From Lampris incognitus (taxonomy: Eukaryota; Chordata; Actinopteri; Lampriformes; Lampridae), in NCBI RefSeq assembly GCF_029633865.1, contig NC_079215.1:55703457-55767456 (forward strand): 64,000 nt of DNA, in the 5' to 3' direction. The number at the start of each line of letters is the position of its first letter. Within the stretch, counting starts at the first letter, position 1. The notes beneath the pieces are model-generated. The model had not been told where the DNA came from and made no database searches. It saw nothing but the letters and a program-made list of their open reading frames with translations. Shown here one piece after another: positions 46,336-58,475 of the stretch. Position numbers and translations under genes: made by a program.

Positions 46336-46485
46336 TAACGTGTATGAATAAGTAGACACGTTGGCCGCTGGCTGACGGGTCTAACCCTTTAGTCGAGCGG
46401 TTAGCGATGTCTCCCGCGGTGCGGGCGATACGGGTTCGCGTCCCGGCCGCGGCAGTTCCTGTGGTTGCCTCCCGAATTCGCTACA
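46334..46485 (+). mobile_element. tRNA-like LTR unit, complete (152 bp)
   Basis: From TGTAACGTG to CGAATTCGCTACA. A-box TTTAGTCGAGCGGTTAGCG fits the Pol III consensus. B-box GGTTCGCGTCC differs from consensus at one position. This is the clearest copy of the tRNA-like unit in the window. Confidence 0.8.
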
Positions 46486-49400
46486 ATAAACACACAACAC
46501 TATACACTGCACAGCTGTAAAACTAGGTCTGCAGAAGCTCTGCATGCATAGGGTAAAGTGTGGTGCCCCTCAGTAATGATGCTGCTCTGTTTCCATGTAG
46601 CCAGTTTCTCTTAGTGTACTTCCTCATCTTAAAATAGACTCTTCCTTGACTTCCATTAGCACCCGTTTCTTTTCATCCAAAATAGTTGCTGGATCATAAA
46701 GCAGAATGGCGCTTTGATACCCACTCTTAAAGTTACAGTCCTGGATGGAGACCGTCCCTTTCGTTTGGCTCGATGACGCGCATGGTGACAGAAAGTCACT
46801 GTAGTGGTGTCTTATCCCTGCACATCCCATTTGCAACGAGACACAGTTGCCAGCGCTACTCGGCAGACATCTTCCCCACCGCCAACAGAGGAGCATGGCT
46901 GAACCTGGGTTTTACATGGTGATATTGTTCTTCACATAAATTGGCTTGGAGCCACAATATCTTTATGCCCCCCACCCCAATCCATTCTTCTTCACTGTTT
47001 GGCTGCTATGGTAAAAATGTAAAACACTTGATGCCGTGTCATTTCTCACATGAAGGTCCCCCCCTCCCCCCCGCCGAGTAACTATTTCAAATGAGCAACA
47101 ACAAAATAAGCAAATAAGAGCTAAGAAGAATGTTTTGCATATTCTTTCATTAGCTATCTTCTGCAATCCTCTGAGGAACACGCTGGAAACACAAGCGCTC
47201 GTATAAGGGCTGCGGGTGGAAAGGCTCCAACAAATATATATATATGGTCACCCACAAACCCTCATTCTCTTCAAAATTACCTCTTTCAATAATTCATATC
47301 CTCAAAATATTGACTGAGGTGTGTAATATTGTCCTGCGCCCTGCAGAAGGCATCACAGCATCAGACACACGTCCATCAGGCTGCAGAGCGCCTCCTTTGC
47401 CATTTTAATGGGCGTGTTGTCATGATGTTGTTAGAGGGTTTTACACGACAGATTTATGGAAGACACGTTTCTGTGTAAGACACACGTGTGTCCCTTTTCT
47501 CCACAAATCCATCGCGGTACCATTCCCCCCTTTAGTACACTGTTCCTTTTCTTAAAGAACAGTTTTCAGTGGTAAAAGAGGAACATCAGATGTGAACTCG
47601 CTGGATGACAAACTAGACTCCTGCTATTCGACTTGATTGTAACTCTTTAGGGAAAGAAAACACTCCATACACAGACACTGATTAATAACACATATTAAAA
47701 ATAAGTGTATCGTGGCCATATCGCCTGGCTCTCTCACGGCTCTCTCTCTCGTCCCAAACAAATATGTGCTCCTGTCATCCCACAGAAGAGCTTTAGCCTC
47801 GTCATGGTTTGACGCCACTTCTAGCATCCTAATGCCCCATCTGACGTCACAGGTCATATCTGAGCCAGGCTGTGCATGATGTTGGTACGTGAATGTGCTC
47901 ACATGTGTCCTCATGCTGTTGTCGCCCCCCCCCCCCCCCCCGATTGTGCCATTGAATGTCTTTCTGTAAATTCTTCTGGAATGAGATTAATCAATGTCCC
48001 CAACACACCCTCATCCCCCCCCCCCTTCACCTCTTATCTTCCCATGTGGCAAATTCTCTCTCTCTCTGCCTCCCTTTGTCGTTCCCTCAACTTTCCTCTC
48101 CTCTCTCTCTCTCTCCGTCCCCTCACCACATCTCTCACTCCACTCCCTTTCTTACCTTTCTCACTGCTACCTGGACTGCATGCCACACAGGAGGACAAAG
48201 TGGTTAGCATCTTTTCTGTGTTTTCTCTGTGCTGTGAATGTGATGTGTGCGCTCCCTAAACCTTGACCACGGTCTCTGTTTAAATCTCGACCCCAGATCC
48301 ATCTCCTCTGCCCATGTTGACCTCTGCCCTTAAGGCCAAGCAGTCACGTCGTTGATCATGTTCCATCAGGACAAGAAACCACAGAGTTTTATCCCAACCA
48401 AACATCACACCAGCTCAACTGGCACACGCCCCAGACCAGAGCGGAGGCCAGCCATTAAATCAAGTGAAAAATCAGTCGGTCGTTCAGCTGAAACCAGCTG
48501 GTTAAGTGTTTGGTTGGAATGGAAACCTGCATTCTCTGAGCTTTTGAAGGAACATGGTGGGACACCACCACTTTGAGAAGACTCGGTTGGTGATGGAAGC
48601 TACACCTTACTTGTTTGTAAGAGCATTTGGATTTCTTTTTTCGGTTGATTGGCCGAAGCTATACATTTCCAAGGCTGAAGAATGGGATAGAAAAGGACAA
48701 TGGCAGATGGGAGTGAGTAAGCCATTGGATTGGAACAGAGCCAGTGTGAACAAATCCACATATGGATTACTGACTTTGCTGAACACAGTGGTTGCGATAG
48801 TTCACGTTTGCCTTACATTATTTTTCTTTCATAGCTCAAAGCTTTTGGTTGTCACATAAACCAAGCGGGACCGTTGGGTCATTAGGAGATTTTTTTTCCA
48901 AAGGTATAACGCTTGACTAACTCTGTGTCCATTGTCTGTCTCCTCCCCCGCAAAGTGTGTCATAGTGAAGGACAGGGTAAGGTCTGCTGGGTAATGGAGT
49001 TTCTGCATGGTTCACTACTGCAGTCCCCCTCTGTACACGTATTCATCAGCAGCTTCAGGGTAGGAATTCAGACCCGGGATTAGTTTTGTCTAACAGATCA
49101 TCTTGGATGAACCGTCCAATGAGACATGGCTGCTGATCCTGGATCAGCACATCAACTCAGAGAGCGTTGCTGAATACAAATCCTGAACATCAACTGGGGG
49201 TCGGCATGAGCATGAGCCGTGTCTTAGCCAATCTGACGGGACACGCCGTGACCTCATTAAGTTCCCTTCAGCCCTCTTCCTGTGGACAAGGGCATGGCTG
49301 TGCTGGGGGTAAAGGTTAATGCACTAAATTGTCATTAAAAATGGTGAGCGGGGGATTGGCGTTTCAGCTGAAACAACAAATGAAAGCACTCAGCCATAAA

Positions 49401-49494
49401 GAGTCTTGATCTGAATGCAGAGCAACACTCATGTCCATGCATGCTCCCCCTGCCTGTGTGCTGCAGATCACGCCAGCCCTGCCACGGGGACGTC
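46486..49494. other. intron without recognised genes
   Basis: C-rich runs at 47926-47941 and 48017-48025. No domain was recognised in short frames on either strand. Confidence 0.4.
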
Positions 49495-50515
49495 AGGAAT
49501 CAGGGACATTTATTTGTCATTTCATTCCATGCACCTGCGCACATGAAATGAAACGAAATATAGTTTCCCCCAGCCCACAGCGGTGCAGCACAAAGACAAA
49601 AACAAAATACATCCGAGCTACAGCAACACATATATCCAAACGACAAACAACTACAAAAACACATATATCCAACATATTGTAGTGAATTCAGGGGGCAGCT
49701 GGGAATCCGCTGCAGCCGGGACGCAAACCCGAGTCTCCCACACGATGGGTGACTACGTTGACCAAAGGTCTGACCCTTAGTTGACTGGTTAGCGCAGTCA
49801 CCCGTGGTGCGGGCGACCCAGGTTTGCTTCCCGGCTGCGGCGGATTCCCGGTTGCCCCTGAATTCGTTACATTATAAGTGGGATGGTGAGACCCTGAGGC
49901 CATCGGAAGCACGTGCGCCGAGAGGCGTGAGGGAGCTGATATGCTGAAACACGGGGACGCTGCGCTTCCCAAAGGAGGTGGGTAGTGTAACGACCACAAA
50001 CGACTAGCCCTTGGCCAACGGGTCGGACCCTTTAGACGACTGGTTAAATCGGTCGCCCATGGTGCAGAAGACCCAGGTTCGCGTCCCGGCTGCAGCAGTT
50101 CCCGGCTGCCCCCCGGATTTGCAACAATATAGAAAAAAATCATTGTCCAAGACAGCAAATGCCAGGATGACTGTCGGAACTGCCGGTCTGCATGGGCTAG
50201 CAGTTAGCTTAGCCTGCCTCGCTTCCGCGTCCTGTCAGACCACCCTCGGTGTTACCTCCTCGGGCACAGCTCCAGGCAGGACCGTGGTCCTTGGGCCCAC
50301 AGGACGCAGCAGACCAAGCTCTCCCAGCCATCAAACGAAAACACAAACAGACGCAGAAGTGGACAAAGACACTGCATGGATGGTACCGGGTGAGGCCGCT
50401 GCAAACCTAAGTTCGCACCGCCATCTTCCCACACCGGTACTGGGCGAGGCCGCTGCAAACGTGAATCCACGCAGCCATCTTCCCACACCGGAAGCAGTGA
50501 GATTAAAGGATTAAT
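49495..50515 (-). mobile_element. R1 dispersed repeat, split by a miniature LTR element
   Basis: 49495-49673 and 50131-50515 are left and right parts of one R1 copy. The left part has the TTTCATTYCATG inverted repeat. The right part has the monomer core with GCATGGGCTAGCAGTTAGCT. Between them lies the element at 49678-50126 with its ATAT duplications. Confidence 0.7.
49678..50126 (+). mobile_element. miniature LTR (TRIM-like) element with tRNA-like terminal repeats, copy 1
   Basis: 449 bp, flanked by ATAT at 49674-49677 and 50127-50130. The 5' repeat (49678-49871) is a palindrome: a reversed tRNA-like half from TGTAGTGAATTC to the GGTCTGACCC centre, then a forward half ending GAATTCGTTACA. 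The internal part starts TTATAAGTGGGATGG, a decayed form of the tRNA-Leu primer site seen in copy 2, and ends in a purine-rich stretch (AAAGGAGGTGGGTAG). The 3' repeat (49986-50126) is a plain unit. It has no coding capacity. Alternative: tRNA SINEs inserted next to each other. Confidence 0.7.
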
Positions 50516-51108
50516 ATGTCTCCTATGAGACATAGGATGGGCACAGATAGATCTTGTTTATTCGCTGACCACCTTCCCTCCGTGCTTCTTCACCTCAGAC
50601 GGTTGTCTTCGTTGCAAAACGGTGTGGCGTTGAGCCCCCCTCAAAGCCACAAATGGTAAAGAGGAGGGGTAGTTAGGTTTAGTCACGTTCACTGAATCAG
50701 GATATGGTTTTAATTTCAACAACCTAGCTTGACTAGTGGTAATATCAACATCAAGCCAAGGTTCTGGACAGGGTAAGTGAAATTCAAGAAGATACAGCTA
50801 TACCTTCACTTTTTATGGTTCTGAGATTTCAGATCACGCCTATATGAAAATCCATGCCAAAAACAAATCATGCTTCTGACAGACATGCTGTGTTACCACT
50901 AATAACATGCGTATGTCTCAAAACACATGCGCACACAGACACAAGAGTATTTTCTTGTCAATCTGCTGTCTTGCATATAAGCAGATGTTATAATAAGCAC
51001 CACTGAAGATGCTGCTTAGCCTCACAGAAAAACACAAAATGCGCAGAATAAACACATCTTTTCCTCAAGCATGGGCTTCCTGTAGCTTTATGTATGTCAG
51101 CACATGTG

Positions 51109-51147
<39 letters not shown>

Positions 51148-51906
51148 ACATGTGACACATCTGGCATATGCGTTTATGTGAATGTGTACTCTCACACTAG
51201 CTCTGTGTGTACATCTATTATGAACACGTCAATGCGCTTGTATGTATGACTCATATCAAGGCACACAATACACTCTCCAAATATTAGAACATAAACAAAG
51301 GTTATTGTAATAGCCATTATTTCACATATAAAATCTATTTCTGAATATCATGGAAAAGCAATGCTTTTTAAAATACTTTTTTTTTTTGGTGCTAAGATAA
51401 GGTGTATTATTACCAATACACAGGACTAGCTGGAGCCAGAGCAAAACAAATGGGATAAGCAGCACAGGCACAACTGTATTATACGTCATTCCAATGCTAA
51501 TGGTTTCAAGCTTAAATCTCTTTAAGGGGGAGAGGCAATGTTCTGATGCATGTGGATAAGCCAGTCTGCAGCAGTCCATCGTCCATGGTCCTTTGAGTCA
51601 AGCAGGCCTTTCTACAGCAGCAGGGATACCCCTGATCCTATAGCATGTTAATGACTGCGTGTGTATTGATGTGTGTTTAATGTAAGCTCCAGATGGCTCA
51701 TACAGACTAAACTGTTACCTGCCATTCTGTAAAGGAGTGCTCCCTCCCAGTGGACGACATGCACAGGCTGGGCTCAAACGCACATGTTTGTGCACATATA
51801 TTTATATGTATTTGCTCAAACAAAGACACATGCCGCTTACGCCAATTCAGATGCACACGCACGCGCGCGCACACACACACAAACACACACACACACACAC
51901 ACACAC

Positions 51907-51945
<39 letters not shown>

Positions 51946-52005
51946 TATAATTTTGTTAAAAGAAACACTCAATGGTAGAGAAAGTGCTCAACAAATAAGA
52001 AGCAA
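50516..52005. other. intron without recognised genes
   Basis: (GT)n at about 51112-51145 and a CA/TA compound tract at about 51864-51945. No gene is recognised. Confidence 0.45.
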
Positions 52006-52142
52006 AATAATCCAGCGAGTCAAGTAAATCCTCTATGAGACAGTACAAGCCTGCTTTTTTATTGACAGCTGATGATTGCTTATGGCATGAAACAGGCTTG
52101 TATTGTCTCATAAAGAAGTTACTTGACTCACTGGATTATATA
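52006..52142. mobile_element. hairpin (palindromic) MITE-like element
   Basis: The left arm (CCAGCGAGTCAAGTAA, then ATGAGACAGTACAAGCCTG) is closely inverted in the right arm (CAGGCTTGTATTGTCTCAT, then TTACTTGACTCACTGG), with about 40 bp between. It would fold into a long imperfect hairpin. Confidence 0.7.
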
Positions 52143-52144
52143 TA

Positions 52145-52742
52145 CACTATATATACAAAAGTATTGGGACACACCTCTTAATCATTGAATTCAGGTGTTT
52201 CATTCAGACCCATTGCCACGGGTGTATAAAATCCAGCAGCTAGCCATGCAGTCTGCATTGACAAACATTTGTGAAAGAGTGGGTCGTTCTGAAGAGCTCA
52301 GTGAATTCAAGCGTGGTACTGTCATAGGATGCCACCTTTGCAGTAAGTAAGTTCGTGAAATTTCTTCCCTGCTAGATATTCCACGGTCAACTGTAAGTGG
52401 TATTATTGAAAAGTGGAAGCGTTTAGGAACAACAGCAACTCAGTCACGAAGTGGCAGACCACGTGAAGTCACACAAGGGAGTCAATGAGTGCTGAGGCGC
52501 ATGGTGCGTAAAGTCGCCAACGCTCTGTTGACTCAATAACTGCAGAGTTCCAAACTTGCTCTGGCATTAACATCAGCACAAAAACTGTGCACCGGAAGCT
52601 TCATGGAATGGGTTTCCATGGCCGAGCAGCTGCATGCAAGCCTTACATCACCAAGCACAATGCCAAGCATCGGATGGAGTGGTGTAAAGCACACTGCCGC
52701 TGGACTCTGGAGCTCATGACCATAGATGAGGGTTGGAAGGAC
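52145..52742 (+). pseudogene. Tc1/mariner-type transposon, 5' half with broken transposase
   Basis: Begins after TA with CACTATATATACAAAAGTATTGGG, a typical Tc1-type end. The coding part reads ELSEFKRGTVIGCHL, then DIPRSTVSGIIEKWKRLG and TATQSRSGRPRE. This is the N-terminal paired-like DNA-binding domain of Tc1 transposases. Several stops and frame changes follow. The DDE catalytic region and right end are missing, cut at about 52742 by LINE sequence. Confidence 0.85.
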
Positions 52743-52744
52743 TG

Positions 52745-53592
52745 AAGATTGACTGCTAAATTGAGAGCTTTGCCTTTTGGCTCAGCTCCCTCTTCACCAT
52801 AATGGTCCAGTGCAACGTCCACATTACTGCTGATGCTGCACCAATCCGCCTGTCAATCTCTTGCTTCATCCTACCCTCACTTATGAACAAGACCTCGAGA
52901 TACTTGAACCCCTTCACTTGAGGCAACAACTCATCCCCAACCTGGAGGGAGCAATCCACCATTTTCCGGCAGAAAATCGTGGCCTCTGACTTGATGGGCC
53001 ATTTCACACTCAGCTGCAAACCTCCCCAGTGCATGCTGGAGGATACATTCTGATGAAGCCAACAAAACCACATCATCTGCAAAGAGCAGAGATGCAATTC
53101 CGAGGTTCCCAAAATGAACACACTCCTCACCTTGGCAGCGCCTTGAGATGCTTTCCATGAATATTACAAGCAGAATTGGAGACAAGGGACAACCTTGGCA
53201 GAGTCCGACACCCGCTGAAAACGTGTTTGACTTTATGCCGAGAATACGGTCACAGCTCTCATTTTAGTTATACAAGGACTGGATGGCTTGTAGCAACTGC
53301 CTTGGTACCCCATACTCCTGCAGTACCCCCCACAGAGTGCCACAGTGTATACGGTCGTAAGCCTTCTCCATGTCCACAAAACATGTAGACCATAGTCGAA
53401 CTCCTATGCCTCCCACAGCACTTCCGCAAGGGTAAAGATTTGGTCTGTTGTTCCACGGCCAGGATGGAATCCGCTTTGTTCCTCCTGGATCCGAGGTTTG
53501 ACAATTGGCTGGAGCCTTCTTTCCTGCACCCTAGAGTAGACTTTCCCAGGGAGGCTGAGCAGCTTGATGCCCTGATAATTGGAGCACACCCT
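52745..53592 (-). pseudogene. LINE reverse transcriptase fragment (RTE/Rex3-like)
   Basis: In - strand order: NYQGIKLLSLPGKVYSRV and EEQSGFHPGRGTTDQIFTL (53589-53404), LADDV-type core LLFADDVVLLASS (53185-52931), and C-terminal KGFKYLEVLF, DRRIGAASAVMWTL (53130-52756). FADD is the RT catalytic motif. Frame changes and stops break it. Rex3-like is my reading of these motifs. Confidence 0.8.
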
Positions 53593-53596
53593 CTGG

Positions 53597-54173
53597 ATGG
53601 GGATAGTGGATGGGGGGCAGAGTAGGTATATTTCGGTTGGGTGGGTGTTGGTAGAGGATATGGGTCTTTGTCATATTAATGGCCAGGCCAAGCTGCTTGT
53701 ATGTCTTTGCAAAAGCATCCAGTATGTTCTGTAGTTCCTCTTCTATGAGGGACACTAAGGCGTTGTTATCAGCGTACTGCAGCTCAATGATGGATTTGGT
53801 GGTGGTTTTACATTTAGCTCTGAATTTGTTAATATTCAGAAGATCCCCCATCAGTTCTTTACCTGATGTTGACTCCCTGAGGCAGATTGGGATCCGTGAG
53901 GTGGAGGATGGTGGCAATAAAGACAGAAAACAGGGTTGGGGCAATGACACAGCCTTGTTTAATTCCTGTGTGGACCTTGAAGGACTCTAATCTCCACAAC
54001 TACTGAGTACTGTAGCTGACATATTGTCATGTTGTAGTCGTAGTACTCTTGATATATTTGTCAGGGCAGCCTATTTTTGACAGAAAGAGGGCCTGGTGGT
54101 TTACAGAATCCAAAGCTTTGGTTAAGTCAATGAAGTCCATGTACAATGGTTGATTCTGTTCCTGGGCTTTTTC

Positions 54174-54180
<7 letters not shown>
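53597..54180 (-). pseudogene. second LINE reverse transcriptase fragment
   Basis: - strand LQYADNNALVSLIEEELQNI, then AFAKTYKQLGLAINMTKT (53950-53630). YADN replaces YADD, with Asp changed to Asn in the catalytic pair. Upstream decayed sequence reaches about 54180. It abuts the fragment at 52745-53592 but its motifs are different, so it is a separate LINE. Confidence 0.7.
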
Positions 54181-54207
<27 letters not shown>

Positions 54208-55669
54208 TATGCTCACGGCATCTAGCAGTAGACACTAGACTTTTTTTTACATGAAAGGTTGATATACTGCATTATCGCCATCATATTTTTCAGCACAGAG
54301 TAACTAACCCTTCCATTGTCTTCCCCTCTCACTGCTCTCTTCTCTCCTCCTGCTTCAGTCTCTCTGTAGAAACCTCCATGATGTTCTTTTGTCCTGCTCT
54401 TTTCTTCTCCCTCCCTTCCCCTCTTTCTCTGCCTCACTTTCTCTCCCTATTGATCCATCATTTTCTCTTCCATCATCCTGCTTTTTATTCTTTTCCTCCC
54501 CAAATACAGTTGAAATCATAACCTTTGCTAGAGAGCAGTCAGTTTGTGAGCAAGCCACTGGACTTCACAGAAAACCTCCTTTAGAGCTGTGACTCTGCAG
54601 TCTAAAGGAGTGGTCTTCTAGTAAGGCCTACATGGGTGAATTTGATTTCCGCTTGGAAATTATAACTACAGTAACAACAAAAATGTTAGCACAAGCCTTG
54701 GAGAATGTAAATGCATATTTTTTAGTGTAGTTTCCTCTTCTTTGAAAAAAGTTATTTTTCTTCTTCTTCTTGTCATTCTCATTTTCAATCTTACTCTTAC
54801 TTGAAGATACAGAGGGCAATTTGTAAATATCAAAGATGTGCTGAGTGGATGATCTACTTTAATGGACACGATATTGCCCGTTTATTACTGCTGTACATTT
54901 TTTTTCCAATGAGAATAAGCCCAGTCAATGATGGCATCAGAAATGTAAGTCCATAATGGAACTAAAGTCCAACAAAGGCCCTCCTCAGTTTTAACTTCTA
55001 GTGTACAGAACATAACAGATTTGGCTTGCTTGCAGACTCAATCCACTACCTTATTACGAGAAATGGACTATTATTGTTATGTTCCTCATGGTTGTAGTTC
55101 CTCTCCATTCTGAATTCCCTGGAAAGATGTCTGCTTTTACCTGCCGCTGTCTTGGTAATGTCACACTGTCAGGGAGGATGTCTACCAAGACCCCTGGTCG
55201 CTGAATACTTTCTCACACCTCCTCTCCTTGCCACCTCTGAGCCCACTCCATCTTTTCTGCCCATTTAAGAAAAACCTGACATCTACACAAGTCCTGGCTT
55301 TGCGCGACAAGCTATTGCTACCATGTATCGCTCTTGACTGCTGTCGGCAGGCTGGAGGCCCCGTCTTCTCTGTGTTTGTCAACAGATGGATGGATGGATG
55401 TGTGAGTGGTTGTAGAAGAAGGGAGGGGGATACAGGGTGAAGAAAGAGGCACAGCCCTTGTTGAATGCCAGTTGTGTACAGGTCTTAATTTGTCCAGTCA
55501 GCTGAGCCAGTGGCGAGGAGATGGGAGAAGACACAGATTTTATATTCTAATCATTCAGGACATTCTTATTCAGAACAGCCTAGGCTGATCATACACTGAA
55601 TCATATTTGATTAACTGTTTCTGCCACGCAAAAATGTTCCATATTGAAGTAAAATAATCATAGTTTTGA
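54181..55669. other. intron without recognised genes
   Basis: (CA)n at 54177-54205, and CT-rich sequence at 54320-54500 that produces basic-residue frames on the - strand. Nothing else is recognised. Confidence 0.4.
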
Positions 55670-56020
55670 GAGAGATACTTTATTGATCCCCGTAGGGAAA
55701 TTACAGTCTGCATTTAATCCATCCTAGCTGTGTAGCTAGGAGCAGTGGGTAGCCGCCATGCAGCACCCGGGGACCAACTCCAGTTCATCTTGCCATGCCT
55801 TGCTCAGTGGCACAGACAGGAGTATTAACCCTAACATGCATATCTGTTTGATGGTGGGGGAAACTGGAGCACCCGGAGAAAACCCACTACAGACACGGGG
55901 AGAACATGCAAACTCCACACAGGATGACCTGGGATGACCCCCACGGTTGGACAACCCCAGGGTTCAAACCCAGGACCTTCTTGCTGTGAGGCGACAGTGC
56001 TAACCACTGCCCTGCTCATT
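55670..56020 (-). mobile_element. tRNA-derived fish SINE with LINE-like tail
   Basis: The - strand head reads AGTGGTTAGCACTGTCGCCT and then GGTTTGAACCC (B-box). The body includes the complement of GGAGAACATGCAAACTCCAC. The tail end at 55670-55700 is the TTTATTGATCCCC segment common to fish L2-like tails. Confidence 0.75.
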
Positions 56021-56644
56021 TTGGCTTGGTAATTATGCGTTGCCTTTCACCAGTGATTATCTCTTGTGTGATAGTTACACAATGCTGTCATACAAGCTTG
56101 TCTTGGAAGTTCCTTCAACATCAGATATGTTTTAGATTACAAGAAGGCATTGTTGTTCGGTTGCTTGTAATGTTCAAGACATGATTTGGAATCCGATCAA
56201 TAATCTTTTCTCTCTTGGTAATTTTTAGTAGCCGAGGGTAAAAGTGAATTGTACCTTGTTCTCTGTAACAGGTAGAGCAGCCAGGAGCTCACTATGGTGA
56301 TGAGGAATCATCTCTCAAAGTTTCATGATCATGTCATGTATGATGCTACAAAACTTTATGTTTATAAAGAGGCGATGTTGGCCGCCATGAGAAAAGGAGA
56401 GAAAGGACTCGAGTGGAGAGGTAAATTAAGAATGAAGAGAAGATGGGAGGAGACGAATGAAAGAAGGGGTGATAAGAGAAAAGAGATAATATGAAAGCAG
56501 GGGGTCAGAATAGGCAGGCCAACGTAGGCTGAACTTGTTGGATGTAGCATCTCTGACAACGAAGTCAGTGAACTGTCTATTTACTGAGGAGTACTGGTAT
56601 CTCAGAACGTTTTGGCCAGTTTTTTAGGACAACCCTGGAAGTTG
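56021..56644. other. no recognised gene
   Basis: A 66-codon + strand frame at 56294-56494 is Lys/Arg/Glu-rich and has no recognisable motif. A possible acceptor at 56269 is discussed under rejected items. Confidence 0.4.
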
Positions 56645-57430
56645 GGTTCTTCAGAATCAGAAACACTTTGTCATTTCATTTCATGCACTTGCGCACATGA
56701 AATGAAACGAAACATAATTTCCCCCAGCCCACAGCAGTGCAACACAAAGACAAAAACACATATCCAAAAACTACAAGAACACATATATCCAAACTAACAC
56801 GTGTATCTAAACTTAAAAAAACAAAAACAAAACACTGTCCAGGAGAACGAATGCCAACCGGGATGACTGCCAAAACTGTCAGTCTGCATGGGCTAGCAGT
56901 TAGCTTAGCCTGCCCCGCTTCCACATCCTGTCAGACTGCCCTCGGTGTTTCCTCTTCTGGCGCAGCTCCGGTCAGGGCCATGTTCCTTGGTCCCACAGGA
57001 TGCAGCAGACTCCCTCAACTGATCCAACGCTAACTCTCCCAGCCAGACACTTTCGAAACCCCTCCCCGCACACCACATGACGACACTAACACAGTCAAGG
57101 CTAGGCAACGCCGTCACCAGACCACCCTTGGTGTTATCAGAACTGCCGGTCTGCATGGGCTAGCAGTTACCTTAGCTCGCCCCGCCCCCACGTCTTGTCA
57201 GACCGCCCTCGGTCTTACCTCTTCAGGTACAGCCCCAGGCAGGGCCGTGGTCCCTGGGCCCACAAGATGCAGCAGACCAAGCTCACCCAGCCCATCCAGC
57301 GCCAACTCTCCCAGCCATCAAACGAAGACAAACTTAGACGCAGACGTGGACAAAGATCCTGTATTGATGGTACTGGGTGAGGCCGCTTTAAATGTGAATT
57401 TGCGCTGCCAACTTCCCACACTGGAAGCGG
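56645..57430 (-). mobile_element. R1 dispersed repeat, two-monomer form
   Basis: Starts with AATCAGAAACACTTTGTCATT and the 12-bp inverted repeat. The GCATGGGCTAGCAGTTA core occurs at about 56886 and 57152. Organised like 13130-13965. Confidence 0.65.
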
Positions 57431-57613
57431 GTGATTGTGGGTTTTTTGTTGGTTTTGATTTTGTGATCTTGTTGATTTTGGTGGACAAATTGCTTCCTAA
57501 GTTAAATTGAGAGCTGGTGATCATAGCCGTTCCCAGTCGTTTCAGTCATAAAGTCTTCGCACATAATTTTTCTCCACTAATATTGACCTTTGGTGCGCTC
57601 TCTCTCTCTCTCG

Positions 57614-57676
<63 letters not shown>

Positions 57677-58475
57677 GATGAAGTGGAGGTGACACTAGAG
57701 TGGCTCCTTTCGGAGGAGGAGGTTGACTGGTGTTAGCTGAAACTCTGATGTCACGCTCTCAACTCCAGCAGAAAGCAGCACTGCTAACACACACCATACA
57801 GTGTGCCTTATACACATGATGTCCGTGAACACTCTGATACAAAAACACAACAAAAAAAGCACAAATACATACCTACAAAAAGCACCTGAGGTAACACACA
57901 GAGATCCATGTGTACACACACACACACACACACACGTACATATACAGTAACAGAGAAGAGTTGCCCCAGCTCAGAATTACATGTGATATATGTGTGTGTG
58001 TGTGTGTTATGTGATTTGTGTTGTTGTTAATGTCCCCACCACCAACACAGCAGGCTTTAAATCACGTAACATGTGTAGGCGTGTCAGGAGGAAATGTGCT
58101 TTTTATGCCTCTGTTTTGTTTGAACAAGAATTGGGCCCCCGGATGGCCAGTGCTGCACGATGTGCGTGATTCTGTTGGAGCTCATTCAGGGATTAACTTC
58201 CAGGATTAGATTCCGACTCCTCTTCACAACTGGTAATGACTCCAGCAGGAAGGCCTTGTTTACAGTCGGCATTTTATGCAACTTTTATGCAGTTTGTATC
58301 AGGGTGTGAATTTACCGACATCGCATTTATGTCTTTCATTAAAATGTCACTCTATTAGCCAGATAGAAATCCAACTGCACTCCCCTGGTGCTTTCCTGTC
58401 CAATATTTTAATTATCTTTTCAGTCCATTGTAAACCTTGTATCAGCGGCGCCTTGAGAATTCTGCCGTATGATAT
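57431..58475. other. no gene; CT/CA simple repeats
   Basis: (CT)n then (CA)n at about 57597-57675, (CA)n at 57913-57934 and GT at 57990-58010. No coding motif. Confidence 0.45.

Noticed and set aside
56269..56326. A possible acceptor (TTCTCTGTAACAG) followed by 18 codons in phase 0 with exon 2.
   Set aside because: It ends in a stop after 18 codons, does not resemble the expected next RIM segment with its CxxC zinc-finger half, and has no conservation evidence. It is most likely a chance or cryptic site.
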